A model generated the notes under the pieces. It saw nothing but the letters and a program-made list of their open reading frames with translations. It ran no database searches and was not told where the DNA came from. Made by a program: the position numbers and the translations under genes. A stretch of 64,000 nucleotides of DNA from the NCBI RefSeq assembly GCF_026651875.1, contig NZ_CP104067.1:4702501-4766500 (forward strand), given 5' to 3'. Source of the DNA: Alicyclobacillus fastidiosus. GTDB taxonomy: Bacteria; Bacillota; Bacilli; Alicyclobacillales; Alicyclobacillaceae. Below, piece after piece: positions 1-11,280 of this stretch (within the stretch, counting starts at the first letter, position 1; every line of letters begins with the position of its first letter).

Positions 1-2525
<2,525 letters not shown>

Positions 2526-2588
2526 GTTACTGGCGTTACTTCTAAAGTCTTGACGACGACTGTCGTCTCGACCGAAACTTTTAGGCGT

Positions 2589-2611
2589 GTGTGTTTAGTT
2601 TTCAAGGAACC
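2589..2611 (-). other. rrn leader processing-stem arm
   Basis: On the minus strand this reads GGTTCCTTGAAAACTAAACAC, a sequence common in Bacillus-type rrn leaders. It is complementary to the spacer segment at 942-962 beyond the 3' end of 16S. It therefore looks like the upstream arm of the 16S processing stem. Confidence 0.65.
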
Positions 2612-2643
2612 AAATCAATCAGTGCCGCCGAAGCAGCTCAGAC

Positions 2644-2673
2644 AATATACCACGAATCTATCATCGCTGTCTA
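2644..2673 (-). promoter_or_regulatory. rrn promoter P2 (proximal)
   Basis: Minus-strand hexamers TAGACA (2668-2673) and TATATT (2644-2649) are separated by 18 nt, a fair sigma-A match directly upstream of the 16S leader. Just downstream lies CTTCGGCGGCACTG, which also follows P1. The promoter appears to have been duplicated together with its initially transcribed region. Confidence 0.6.
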
Positions 2674-2787
2674 CTGGAACATTTTGCTTCAACTCGTTCG
2701 AACGTTGCGGTTCGAACCTGTGAGCTGGTGTTCCGGCGACTCGGTATATCCTGTTTGTTCAGCAGTGCCGCCGAAGCGACGTCGATT

Positions 2788-2816
2788 AATATAGCACGCT
2801 AAGCGGACATATGCAA
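2788..2816 (-). promoter_or_regulatory. rrn promoter P1 (distal)
   Basis: Minus-strand hexamers TTGCAT (2811-2816) and TATATT (2788-2793) have the optimal 17-nt spacing. The promoter precedes a copy of the CTTCGGCGGCACTG motif and lies about 265 nt upstream of 16S. Tandem rrn promoters of this kind are usual in Firmicutes. Confidence 0.7.
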
Positions 2817-3072
2817 CACCTATTTTGATACTTAATTTGATATTTAATTCGTAGTTTTTATTCACACCATAAACGGTATGCCACGAGTTCATCGTGCGTA
2901 TCCATCGAACACGGCGGCGAACACGCGATGACCGAGACTCAGGCCGGAGACCGTCGTCCCGAAACCACCGCGTAGACAGACACACGGCGAAACAGGGCGC
3001 CCTCCCACCTCGCTCGGAAGTCGCCCTGCTCTGCTTGTGCATTGTGTCGTGAGCACTTCGATTATCTTCTCT

Positions 3073-3573
3073 CTACGAATACGACCCCTCATCTTGTTGG
3101 CGGACCGAGTTCCCAACCCCCTTGAGAAACTCCAATCCCAGTCGGAGGGCCGCGCTGACATCCGGATCTCTTAACTGTTTCAGCAATTCGAAGACGCTCA
3201 TCGGCTTCGTGGACAACTGTGCGTTTGCCACCCGGTCTACCCCGGCGGCGACACCGTCCAGCGACTTGGCAACCGCAGCGCCGTCTATCTTACCGATCCC
3301 CTGAAGTGCCGCCAAAGCCGTTTGCAACGCGTTCGTGGCGCCGGGAGTAGACAAGATGTCGACCAGTTTGCTCATGACTTTGTCACCGCGGTCAAAGAGG
3401 GCCACCAAGATTTCCAACAGACCCTTGTCGTGCATCGCTTGAAGGAGTTTCATTCCCTCCACAATCCCATCTGCGTCAATGGCGGTTTGCGTTCGAACCC
3501 GCTCCAGCCGCCGAGCTTCAATCTCAGCCTCTGTCTCCACTGGGCGGACAATCGAGGTGATAGAATTAGCCAC
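3073..3573 (-). CDS. DUF1641 protein, formate dehydrogenase accessory (copy 1)
   Basis: This 166-residue soluble protein of the DUF1641 family corresponds to the B. subtilis YjgD/YrhD proteins encoded beside YjgC/YrhE formate dehydrogenases. The core contains the typical HDKGLLEIL segment (about residues 48-56) and a C-terminal LRDPDVSAALRLGLEFLKGVG region. The start is GTG preceded by GGGGGGAA. The gene begins 20 nt after the formate dehydrogenase stop, so it is surely co-transcribed. The family's biochemical role is unproven; a subunit or electron-transfer adaptor role is inferred from its constant linkage. A second, diverged copy lies at 44668-45141. Confidence 0.88.
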   Translation of the reverse strand: MANSITSIVRPVETEAEIEARRLERVRTQTAIDADGIVEGMKLLQAMHDKGLLEILVALFDRGDKVMSKLVDILSTPGATNALQTALAALQGIGKIDGAAVAKSLDGVAAGVDRVANAQLSTKPMSVFELLKQLRDPDVSAALRLGLEFLKGVGNSVRQQDEGSYS

Positions 3574-3593
3574 TTGCAGTTCCCCCCTATACC

Positions 3594-6533
3594 TTACGAA
3601 CGTTCTCCCACGAGAGGGCGGTAGTCCTTACGCACCCATTTTTTCTCGACATTCACACCCGGTTGCGGATTGGGGTGGCCGAGCCGGAAGTTACCTTTGA
3701 CCACAGGCGATTGACCCGTGAATTCGAGCACTTCCATCTTCACGCGCATCTCTTTATAGGCGGGCGTGAACGTCACCGTATCGTGATGGCTGCTGGTCAG
3801 CATGTTGACGGTCTCATCGTCTTTCGCCGAGAGTTGTGGAATGTAGATTTGCTTTCCCTTCACACGATCCGTCACCACCGCGCGCAATTTCACGCGCCCG
3901 TACGGCGACACGATGCGCACCAAGGTTCCATCGACAATGCCGCGTTCTCGGGCCAGCTCTGGGGATACCTCTACAAAACTACTCGGAACCTTCTTGTCGA
4001 TGCCCGGTACGCGCGCCGTCATGTTGCCCTCGTGGAAGTGTTCGAGCAAACGGCCGTTATTCAGTTCTAAATCGTATTCCTCTGGCAGGCTCAACGGTTG
4101 CGTCCAGTCCACTGGGTACGGCCGCGCTTTGCCTCCCTGCAAAGCGAATTCGTCGAGGTAGAGGTGCGGCGTATCCGTACCGTCTGCCAACACGGGCCAC
4201 TGCAAGCTCTTGTAGCCCTCGAGCCGCGCGTACGTCGCACCCACAAACAGGTCTGTCGTGGCACACGCCTCTTCGAAGATCTCCTGTGGCGAGGAATAGT
4301 TCCAGTTGGCACCGAGGCGGTTGGCGACAAGCTGAATGATTTGCCAGTCGGGCTTCGACTGGCCCAGCGGCGGCAACGCCTGATACAGCCGCTGAATGCG
4401 GCGCTCCGTATTAGTGAACGTTCCTTCCTTTTCGAGACTCGGGCTCGCAGGTAGGATCACGTCCGCGAACGACGCCGTTTTGCTCAAGAACATATCTTGA
4501 ACCACGAAGAAGTCCAACTTCTCAAACGCCCTCTGCACATAGTTCGCGTTCGAATCGACGACGGCCATGTCCTCCCCGACCAGATACATCGCCTTCAATT
4601 TCCCCTCGTGAATCGCGTCTACCATCTGATGGTTGTTGAGACCCGGATTGGCTGGAAGCGGCGTTCCCCACACGCGCTCATACTTTGCGCGAACGTGCTC
4701 GTCTGCTGCCGGCTGATATCCTGGGTAGAAGGCCGGAGCACAACCAAAATCGCCCGCTCCCTGAACGTTGTTGTGACCGCGCAGCGGGTACGCGCCCGTG
4801 CCCGGGCGACCAGCGTTGCCCGTGGCGATAAGGAGATTGCAAATCGCCGTACTCGTATCTGAGCCGCCAAGGTGCTGCGTGACGCCCATCGCCCAGCAGA
4901 CAGCGACCGAGTTGGCACGCATGATCATGTCGGCAGTTTGAATCAATTGTTCCTTTGGAAGTCCAGTGACCTCGGCAGTGTACTCTAAGCTGTACTTTTC
5001 AATCGAGCGCACGTAGTCCTCAAACCCAGTCACGCGCGTCTCGATAAACGCCGCATCGTGCCGCCCTTGGTCGATGATGTACTTGGTGACACCCGTCAGC
5101 CACACCAAGTCTGTACCCTGACGAGGCTGCAAGAACAGGTCCGCGCGGCTGGCCATGATGTTGCGGCGCAAGTCTGCAACGATGAGCTTTTGTCCACGTT
5201 TTTTCTGCGCGCGGCGCAAGCGTGTAGAGAGTACCGGATGCGCTTCGGCAGGGTTCGCACCGACGATGATGACGAGATCGCTTATGGCGAGATCGCGAAT
5301 TGATCCCGTGTCTCCCCCCAGGCCCATCGTTCGCCGCAAAGCCTCGGTCGCAGGCGCCTGGCAATAGCGTGAGCAGTTGTCGATGTTGTTCGTGAACATC
5401 ACCGACCGCGCGAGCTTCTGCATCAAGTAGTTCTCTTCGTTGGTCGTCTTCGACGAGGAGATGTATGCGATGGCGTCCGGCCCGTTCTCCTCCCGAATGC
5501 GCCGAAGGTTGTTCGCAATGTGATCAAGTGCTTCATCCCACGTCGCCGGATAGAACGCATCGCCACGGCGAATCAGCGGCTCGACGATGCGTTCGTTACT
5601 ATTGACAAAGTCCCAGCCAAATTTGCCTTTGACACAGGTGGATATTTGATTGGCAGGCGCATCCATATTCGGCTCGACTTTGAGAATTTTGCGGTCTTTT
5701 GTCCAGACATCAAAACTGCACCCGACCCCACAGTACGTGCAGACTGTTTTTGTCTTCTCGATGCGCGCCTCGCGCAGTTCTGCCTCGACTTCAGAGATGG
5801 CAAAAATCGCGGAATAACCAGGCTCCACTTGTTTCGTCAACTCAATCATCTTGCCGAGTGTCTGATCTTTTATCCCGGTGAGGTACCCAGCCTCCCCCAG
5901 CATCGATTTTTCCATCAACGCGTTACAAGGGCAGACCGTGACGCAATGCCCACAGGAGACACAGGACGATTCGTCAATCGGAACGTCGTCGTCCCAGATG
6001 ACACGTGGAACATCTCGTTGCCAGTCGATTGAGAGAACTTCCGAGACCTGTAAGTTCTGGCACGCTTCCACGCAGCGGCCACAGAGGATGCACTGGTCGG
6101 GATCGTACCGGTAAAACGGATTCGACATATCCTTTTTATACGCCTTCGACTGAAACGGATACGATTGATGCTCGATTTCCATCTGCATCGCGGTGTTATG
6201 GATGGTGCAATTCCCGTTGTTGTTATCACACACCGTGCAGTAGAGTTCATGGTTTTTCAGGATGCGGTCCATCGCTTCCTTGCGAGCGAAACGAGCGCCG
6301 ACCGACTTGGTGCGGACGACCAGCCCGTCGGTGACCGGCGTAGAGCACGCGCGAACAAGGCTCCCATTCACCTCGGCGATACACGTATCGCAGGTTTCAA
6401 TCGGTCCGAGGGCCGGGTGGTAACAGATGTGCGGATGATCCTGCCCGGTACCGAGAATGGCTTGCAGCACGGTTGTACCCGGCTCGACCGCCACTTCGTT
6501 TCCATCGAGTTGAATGTGTAGATAATCTGCCAT
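3594..6533 (-). CDS. formate dehydrogenase alpha subunit, cytosolic YjgC/YrhE type
   Basis: This 979-residue molybdopterin oxidoreductase oxidises formate to CO2. Domains in order are an N-terminal 2Fe-2S region (cysteines near residues 37-51), a CxxC...NGNC cluster site (99-109), two 4Fe-4S motifs ([11 protein letters not shown] near 148-158 and [11 protein letters not shown] near 191-201), and the MopB domain opening with CTYCGVGC (265-272). The ligand to the metal is Cys391 (NCSRYCQAP), where other enzymes carry selenocysteine. The ATG start at 6533 is preceded by GAGGGGAAG; the frame stays open for 39 further codons upstream but without a good ribosome site. The gene sits between the formate channel and DUF1641, and an inactivated paralog lies at 45-48 kb. 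Confidence 0.95.
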   Translation of the reverse strand: MADYLHIQLDGNEVAVEPGTTVLQAILGTGQDHPHICYHPALGPIETCDTCIAEVNGSLVRACSTPVTDGLVVRTKSVGARFARKEAMDRILKNHELYCTVCDNNNGNCTIHNTAMQMEIEHQSYPFQSKAYKKDMSNPFYRYDPDQCILCGRCVEACQNLQVSEVLSIDWQRDVPRVIWDDDVPIDESSCVSCGHCVTVCPCNALMEKSMLGEAGYLTGIKDQTLGKMIELTKQVEPGYSAIFAISEVEAELREARIEKTKTVCTYCGVGCSFDVWTKDRKILKVEPNMDAPANQISTCVKGKFGWDFVNSNERIVEPLIRRGDAFYPATWDEALDHIANNLRRIREENGPDAIAYISSSKTTNEENYLMQKLARSVMFTNNIDNCSRYCQAPATEALRRTMGLGGDTGSIRDLAISDLVIIVGANPAEAHPVLSTRLRRAQKKRGQKLIVADLRRNIMASRADLFLQPRQGTDLVWLTGVTKYIIDQGRHDAAFIETRVTGFEDYVRSIEKYSLEYTAEVTGLPKEQLIQTADMIMRANSVAVCWAMGVTQHLGGSDTSTAICNLLIATGNAGRPGTGAYPLRGHNNVQGAGDFGCAPAFYPGYQPAADEHVRAKYERVWGTPLPANPGLNNHQMVDAIHEGKLKAMYLVGEDMAVVDSNANYVQRAFEKLDFFVVQDMFLSKTASFADVILPASPSLEKEGTFTNTERRIQRLYQALPPLGQSKPDWQIIQLVANRLGANWNYSSPQEIFEEACATTDLFVGATYARLEGYKSLQWPVLADGTDTPHLYLDEFALQGGKARPYPVDWTQPLSLPEEYDLELNNGRLLEHFHEGNMTARVPGIDKKVPSSFVEVSPELARERGIVDGTLVRIVSPYGRVKLRAVVTDRVKGKQIYIPQLSAKDDETVNMLTSSHHDTVTFTPAYKEMRVKMEVLEFTGQSPVVKGNFRLGHPNPQPGVNVEKKWVRKDYRPLVGERS

Positions 6534-6650
6534 GTGAACTTCCCCTCGTCTTTCTATGCAACTGCTTATTCTGAGAGGCGTGGGATGGAAAAAGCGAAAT
6601 GGAAAGGGCCGACGCACCAAAACACTGATGTACCAGCCCACAATCTCCAA

Positions 6651-7484
6651 TTAGAGCGGAGCGCCTGTCTCGCTTTGTTCAGCTACACCCGCTGCTGAAT
6701 CCTTCAACCGATTGCGCCGGTATGCGACGTAATAGGCGAATGCGACGAAGAGCCAACCGCCAATCGCGTTCCCAATGAACGCAGCGATCCATTCGACGAT
6801 GGCGCTGCCCCAGCTCACGGGTGCGCCGACAAAAATTCCCGCAGGGATGAAGAACATGTTGGCGACGACGTGTTGGAACCCAATCGCGACGAACGCCATC
6901 ACTGGAAACCAGATGGCGAACAGTTTGCCGACGATGTCTTTCGAACCAAGCGCCATCCAAACGGCCAAACAAACGAGCCAGTTACAGCCAATTGCCGAGA
7001 TAATGGTCGGACCGAATCCTAAACCGGCCTTCGACACCGCGATGGCGATGGTGGCCTCTTTATATGGCGTGTCGGTGAGCATCTTGGCCACGACGCCAAA
7101 GAAGTAGGCGACGAACAGCGAGCCAACGAGATTGCCAACGAGAACCCAAACCCAGTTATAAATCAGTCCTGTGATTCGAATTCGCCGCTCGTGCAACGCC
7201 AACGGAAGTGTCATCATATTTCCTGTCAGCAGTTCGCCGCCCGCGACGACGACCAGCATCAGCCCGACCGGAAACACTGCGCCGCCGACCAGGTTTTTAA
7301 TGGAAACCCACTGTGCAGGAATGCTGGCGGTGACGCGAATGTCGAACAGGGCCCCAAGCGCGATAAATGCGCCCGCCAAAAATCCGAGAACGAGAAGTTT
7401 CACGACCGAGTACTTCGCTTTGTCTTCGCCGGACTTGGCCGCCACCGCTGCGATTTCCTCCGGTGCCAAAAAGTTGTTGCTCAT
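6651..7484 (-). CDS. formate/nitrite transporter (FocA/FdhC family)
   Basis: This 277-residue polytopic membrane protein belongs to the FNT channel family, which forms pentamers passing formate or nitrite. Visible landmarks are the N-terminal FLAPEEIAAVAAKSGEDKA helix, the GGELLTGNMMTL segment and a later VCLAVWMALGSKDIVGK stretch, both typical of FNT half-repeats. The ATG at 7484 is preceded by GGAAAGGTGG. It lies 117 nt upstream of the formate dehydrogenase on the same strand, so formate rather than nitrite is the expected substrate. The leader to the left of the start contains a strong hairpin (7615-7664). Confidence 0.92.
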   Translation of the reverse strand: MSNNFLAPEEIAAVAAKSGEDKAKYSVVKLLVLGFLAGAFIALGALFDIRVTASIPAQWVSIKNLVGGAVFPVGLMLVVVAGGELLTGNMMTLPLALHERRIRITGLIYNWVWVLVGNLVGSLFVAYFFGVVAKMLTDTPYKEATIAIAVSKAGLGFGPTIISAIGCNWLVCLAVWMALGSKDIVGKLFAIWFPVMAFVAIGFQHVVANMFFIPAGIFVGAPVSWGSAIVEWIAAFIGNAIGGWLFVAFAYYVAYRRNRLKDSAAGVAEQSETGAPL

Positions 7485-7614
7485 AAGGACCACCTTTCCT
7501 CTTTTTTGCGCGGTTGGTGCAAGCACAAGGTCCAACAAATGACCTCGTAGCAGCGTGATAGAAGAATAAGTTCGGTGAACGCCTACTGCGGGCAAGGCCA
7601 GTTGGACACAAAAA

Positions 7615-7664
7615 ACGGCACAAAGAACAGGTGTAAGCGATTACACCATGTCTCTGCGCCGTTG
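7615..7664 (-). terminator. hairpin with U-tract in the leader of the formate operon
   Basis: The minus-strand RNA folds into a 12-bp outer stem (ACGGC...GCCGT), a small internal loop and a perfect 7-bp inner stem (GGTGTAA-TCGC-TTACACC), followed by TTTTTT. The two G.U pairs in the outer stem form only in the minus-strand RNA, which fixes its direction. It lies between the MpsC-type gene and the formate channel gene. A TATACT -10 element lies upstream at about 7773-7778, so the hairpin could act as an attenuator within the channel-gene leader or simply terminate the upstream gene. Confidence 0.75.
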
Positions 7665-7801
7665 CGTTCGCCTGCATTGGACATACATGCGTACCAACCC
7701 GCTCAATTGTGATGTGTACCCAAAACCACTGAGAAGGACAATGGATGGACCACTCTGCAAGTATACCACGTTTTACCGAAAGATGAAAAATACTCCCAAA
7801 A

Positions 7802-8197
7802 TTATTCTACCTTTTCTTTGCGCCCGTGCTCTCCTGGCTCAGGCAGGTAAGGATCTATCGTCTCTTCAAAAATAAAGACCGAGACGCCCATGTCCTCCTC
7901 CACTTTAAAATCGGAAAACAAATGTGTCATTTTCGATCCCACCAATTCCTCCATCCCATCCGGAACGTGTTCGGAATACAGCGTCTGAATCATGTTAGTT
8001 CGGGCCGCACGAACGATTTCGGCTCCCTCCGGCGTCTGACTGAGAAATTTTTCAGTAGGCGTCAGATTCCCGTGCAGGATGGAAATCGCCATATTGTCTA
8101 CAAATACAGTATGAATGCGCTCTGGCCCCTTGCCGAAGCACTCCTTTCGAACGCGACGTACAATCTCGTTAAAGGCCTGCTCTTTTCGTTTTGCCAC
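7802..8197 (-). CDS. MpsC/DUF2294 family protein (copy 1)
   Basis: This 131-residue protein belongs to DUF2294 (PF10057, named MpsC after a proposed Na+-translocating membrane-potential system). Family features are the VRKECFGKGPERI segment near the N terminus and TEKFLSQTPEGAEIVRAAR in the middle. I chose the GTG at 8197 because GTGAGGGGG lies 8 nt before it; the frame is open for 19 more codons. It precedes the formate channel and dehydrogenase, and a paralog (48248-48622) precedes the second formate dehydrogenase. This suggests a regulatory or accessory role tied to formate oxidation, but the function is unknown. Confidence 0.8.
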   Translation of the reverse strand: MAKRKEQAFNEIVRRVRKECFGKGPERIHTVFVDNMAISILHGNLTPTEKFLSQTPEGAEIVRAARTNMIQTLYSEHVPDGMEELVGSKMTHLFSDFKVEEDMGVSVFIFEETIDPYLPEPGEHGRKEKVE

Positions 8198-8455
8198 CAG
8201 AATCACCCCCTCACCGGTACCCCTATCGTGAAGCTTCCAGCACTTGAAAGTCAATTTTGAATCGTGAATGAGCGTTGCCCGTGCACACTCGCCTCTTCTC
8301 GAAGCCGCCTCGCGAAGGCTGTCGAATGTTCAGTGCGCGCAATGCAAACGATAGTGGCGAGCCACACCCACAACTCGATCTCCCCTAACTCACCGTCATC
8401 TGACATATCGATCGGTCACAGTGTCCGGGAATTCCTATAAGAGAGGTGAAGCGCG
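8198..8455. other. intergenic region between divergent genes
   Basis: About 260 nt separate the minus-strand MpsC gene from the plus-strand lipoprotein. A TATAAG near 8436 could serve as a -10 element for the plus-strand gene, but I find no convincing -35 partner and no other clear structure. Confidence 0.4.
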
Positions 8456-9064
8456 TTGAAATACAACCGGAACTTTATCGTCGCTGGATTGTCGATTGTA
8501 GCCGTCACGACGGGCGTCGGCTGTGGACAAACTACGGATCCGAGCGGCGGGCTCAACTCGGATGTGTTTAATTCCGTGGCGAACCGTGCGCAGAGCCCCG
8601 CGCCGACGAACAATGCGGCCAATCCTAGCGCAAATATGACTGGAACCATCCGTTCTGCCAACCGCAGTACACCAGCCAATGAAGCGCCAAATCACCCTGG
8701 AAACACATCGCAAACACAACAACCAAGGGCCAAGACGCCTCCGCCAACCGTTCAACAAGGGCCAAAAATAAGCGGCTCTATCCACCCGAACTCGACGTCC
8801 AAGCCGAACGCTCAAGTGACGGGCGAGTCGACGAACCGCACCGTCAACTCAACGACCAGCGGTGCGCCAAGCAACGCCGTCTCTTGGCAAACGCAGACAC
8901 AGACACTCGCGTCCGGAGTCACCGTCTCACTTTCCGTTCCGGGCAACTGGGTGAGGTACAACGCCGTGATCGGACAGATGAGTGGATATGAATGGTTAAA
9001 TCCGGCGAACGCAAACATGCACACATTCCACCCAACTGGGAACGTGTGCATGTTTGGCGTCTGA
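8456..9064 (+). CDS. probable lipoprotein, C-terminus apparently truncated
   Basis: This 202-residue exported protein starts at TTG with AGAGAGGTGAAG upstream. The N terminus has a Lys/Arg start, a hydrophobic stretch and a candidate lipobox ending TGVGC, giving an expected membrane-anchored lipoprotein. It continues with a long Ser/Thr/Pro/Asn-rich linker (about residues 40-140) and the start of a globular domain (VTVSLSVPGNWVRYNAVIG). The reading frame ends abruptly inside a large inverted repeat (9012-9056), so the domain is probably cut short. No specific function is recognised. Confidence 0.6.
   Translation: MKYNRNFIVAGLSIVAVTTGVGCGQTTDPSGGLNSDVFNSVANRAQSPAPTNNAANPSANMTGTIRSANRSTPANEAPNHPGNTSQTQQPRAKTPPPTVQQGPKISGSIHPNSTSKPNAQVTGESTNRTVNSTTSGAPSNAVSWQTQTQTLASGVTVSLSVPGNWVRYNAVIGQMSGYEWLNPANANMHTFHPTGNVCMFGV
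9012..9056. repeat. large inverted repeat at the lipoprotein 3' end
   Basis: Perfect 13-nt arms (CAAACATGCACAC at 9012-9024, GTGTGCATGTTTG at 9044-9056) enclose a 19-nt loop that pairs further (TTCC...GGGAA). No T-tract follows on either strand, so it is a poor intrinsic terminator. It lies between convergent genes and overlaps the last codons of the plus-strand gene. Confidence 0.75.
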
Positions 9065-9083
9065 TGATCCACTGACAGTCGGC

Positions 9084-9632
9084 CTACTCCATGTTGCTGT
9101 GACGGGCGAAAGCGGAGCCGTTATTCTCTCGCGTCGCCGCCGCATATCGAAGACATATGGCGTCGAGCGCGACATGCACGCACTGGTCGAAGAGTGACCC
9201 GAGCGGCTGCACACTCCCCAGTTCATGGGCCACTTGATACTTCGTCGCAGCCGGGATCAGCAGCAACCTATCGGCGACGGCCGCCAGGTTTGACAACGCA
9301 TTGGCCGATACGGCCACCACCACGGCCCCCACTGACTTCGCCTTTTCACTGACCCGTACGACTTGTTCTGTCTTCCCCGAACCAGAGATGGCGACCAGCA
9401 CGTCGTGTTCCTGAATCGCCGGCGTGATGGTTTCACCGACGACGTATGACGTTGCGCCGAGATGCATGAGGCGCATTGCAAAAGCGCGGCCCATCAAGCC
9501 GGAGCGCCCTTCACCCACGACGAATATCCGAGGCGCCTGCAGCAAGCTCGCGGCGATGTCGTTCACATGGTCCGTGTCGAGGTGGCGCAAGACGGACTCG
9601 ATTTCGTTTACAATCGTCTCGATGTCATTCAT
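9084..9632 (-). CDS. hxlB: 6-phospho-3-hexuloisomerase
   Basis: This 182-residue SIS-domain protein isomerises D-arabino-hexulose-6-phosphate and fructose-6-phosphate in the ribulose monophosphate pathway. The N-terminal helix is followed by FVVGEGRSGLMGRAFAMRLMHLG and VLVAISGSGKTEQV, the two sugar-phosphate-binding SIS signatures, and it ends in the family-typical RHSNME. It overlaps the upstream synthase fragment by 4 nt (9629-9632), indicating translational coupling. It looks intact, but its partner synthase is damaged, so the pathway is probably not functional from this locus. Confidence 0.88.
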   Translation of the reverse strand: MNDIETIVNEIESVLRHLDTDHVNDIAASLLQAPRIFVVGEGRSGLMGRAFAMRLMHLGATSYVVGETITPAIQEHDVLVAISGSGKTEQVVRVSEKAKSVGAVVVAVSANALSNLAAVADRLLLIPAATKYQVAHELGSVQPLGSLFDQCVHVALDAICLRYAAATRENNGSAFARHSNME

Positions 9633-9976
9633 CTCTCAACCATCTCCTCATTCGCGTGCTCGGCGATGACTTCCCGGAAGTAGCGCGCGGCCACGCCTGG
9701 GTCACGCGCTTTGGAGATAGCAGAACCGACGTTCAGCAAATCGATCACGACGTGGGCACCACACTCGTCGGCAACTCGCTTGCACAGTTCGATGGTGGCG
9801 ATGGGCGCCGCGCCCATCACAGTTGCCACATTTGCGCCCGCCTCGAAGCACATCTTCATTTCGTATGCGGCATTGTCGAACGCCTCAATCCAATCCACAA
9901 AATCGGAAGCGGCAGATGCAATGGCAATCGCTTCATCCGTGTCCAACCGGTCCAGAGCCAATTGAATTTTCATCAA
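9629..9976 (-). pseudogene. hxlA: 3-hexulose-6-phosphate synthase with two in-frame deletions
   Basis: Only 115 codons remain of a normally about 210-residue OMP-decarboxylase-fold enzyme. The N terminus (MKIQLALDRLDTDEAI) and the segment FDNAAYEMKMCFEAGANVATVMG match the family, as does the end (GSAISKARDPGVAARYFREVIA). One gap falls between WIE and AFDNAAYEM and removes the first Asp and Lys of the catalytic DxKxxD motif. A second gap after VIDLLNV removes most of the C-terminal half of the barrel. Both deletions keep the frame, so translation still couples to hxlB, but catalysis is not expected. It overlaps the transporter gene stop by 4 nt. Confidence 0.8.
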
Positions 9977-11280
9977 ATGCTCTCCCTCCCGGTCGACGTG
10001 TCTTGTGCCGTGCCCTTTTGTTTCGTAGTAGAGGTGTGCTGAGTGCGTACAACGAGCGTGAAGACGACCGACAACACAAGTGAAATCGCCATAAACGCAT
10101 AGGACGTATTCGGATTGCCTGTCGCACTATTCAAGTACCCAACCACATACGAGCCAACAAACGAGCCGAGCGCCCCCATCCCATTCACGAGCGCCATCGC
10201 CGCGCCTGCCACATTCCGAGGCAACAGTTCAGGTACGATGGCAAAAAATGAGCCGTACGGCGCATACATCGCCCCCCCTGCGATGACTAACAGGACGAAG
10301 GAGAGCCAGAAGTTTGAATCCCCAAGTAGGTACGATCCATAAAATGCGACGGCACCGACCAGCAAGGAGGCCCATACGTACGCCTTGCGGTTCCCCGTGC
10401 GGTCGGAGAAGTACGAACTGAGAATCATGAGGACAGCGGCTAGTAGATACGGTATAGCGGTGAGCCAACCGGTTCCGACAATCCCGACCTTCGACGCCGA
10501 TTGGATGATCGACGGGAGCCACAGCACAAACCCGTAAACGCCGATACTCCAGAAAAAATACTGCAACGACAGTAAGACAACCGGTTTCGAACGAAACGCC
10601 GCACGGTAATTTTTGACCTCTTTGAGCACATCCTGTTCCCTTTGCAGGCTCTCTTCTACCGCCAACTGCTCGGCGGGCGAGAGCCATTTTGCCTCCTTCG
10701 GCCTGTCGCGGACGATGGCCAGCCAGACGAACGCCCAGATGATCGACGGCACGCCTTCAATTACGAACATGCCTTGCCAATGGAACCACTGTACGAGGTA
10801 GCCTGAAATCACCGACATCCACAACACCGTGACAGGATTGCCGAGAATGAGAAACGTATTCGCGCGGGATCGCTCCTGTTTGACGAACCAATGGCTGATG
10901 AACACGAGCATCGCCGGCATAACTACGCTTTCGACGACCCCTAGCAAGAATCGGTCGATGAAGAGCAATGGAATATTCGTGATGATTCCCTGCACTGATG
11001 CAAGCACGCCCCAGATGATGAGCGCCCAAAAAATCAATTTTTTCGCACTGTACTTTTCTGCATAGTGCGCGCCTGGAACTTGAAAGAAGAAGTAGCCCAG
11101 GAAGAATAGCGCGCCGAGCATCGCCGAGGACGCGCCGGTGATGTGAAGCGCTTGCTTCATGCCGGAAGCGGCGCCAAAACCGTAATTGGACCTGTCGAGA
11201 TACGCCAGGCTATAGGTGATAAAGACGATTGGGATGAGCCTCGCCCATCGTGATGTCGGCAGCGCTTTCTGCGAATTCAT
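9973..11280 (-). CDS. MFS transporter, anion:cation (sugar acid) symporter family
   Basis: This 435-residue protein has about 12 hydrophobic segments and the features of the ACS branch of the major facilitator superfamily (hexuronate, galactonate, tartrate transporters): SLAYLDRSNYGFG in the first helix, LGYFFFQVPGA in the second, and RFLLGVVESVVMPAM. The ATG start follows GGGGAGGG. It is the first complete gene after a sugar-kinase remnant and is coupled to the RuMP genes by a 4-nt overlap. Substrate is inferred to be a sugar acid; the exact compound cannot be read from the sequence. Confidence 0.85.
   Translation of the reverse strand: MNSQKALPTSRWARLIPIVFITYSLAYLDRSNYGFGAASGMKQALHITGASSAMLGALFFLGYFFFQVPGAHYAEKYSAKKLIFWALIIWGVLASVQGIITNIPLLFIDRFLLGVVESVVMPAMLVFISHWFVKQERSRANTFLILGNPVTVLWMSVISGYLVQWFHWQGMFVIEGVPSIIWAFVWLAIVRDRPKEAKWLSPAEQLAVEESLQREQDVLKEVKNYRAAFRSKPVVLLSLQYFFWSIGVYGFVLWLPSIIQSASKVGIVGTGWLTAIPYLLAAVLMILSSYFSDRTGNRKAYVWASLLVGAVAFYGSYLLGDSNFWLSFVLLVIAGGAMYAPYGSFFAIVPELLPRNVAGAAMALVNGMGALGSFVGSYVVGYLNSATGNPNTSYAFMAISLVLSVVFTLVVRTQHTSTTKQKGTAQDTSTGRESI

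Noticed and set aside
5340..5400. Selenocysteine (TGA) at the formate dehydrogenase active site
   Set aside because: The active-site codon is a normal cysteine (NCSRYC) in the intact copy and in the frameshifted copy.
3663..6521. Plus-strand frames of 60-170 codons opposite the formate dehydrogenase
   Set aside because: Antisense shadows of a highly conserved gene; no ribosome sites and no recognisable protein motifs.
7632..7649. GGTGTAA-TCGC-TTACACC as a protein-binding operator (for example Rex or FNR)
   Set aside because: It does not fit those consensus sequences and is the apex of a longer minus-strand hairpin followed by a U-tract, so an RNA role is simpler.
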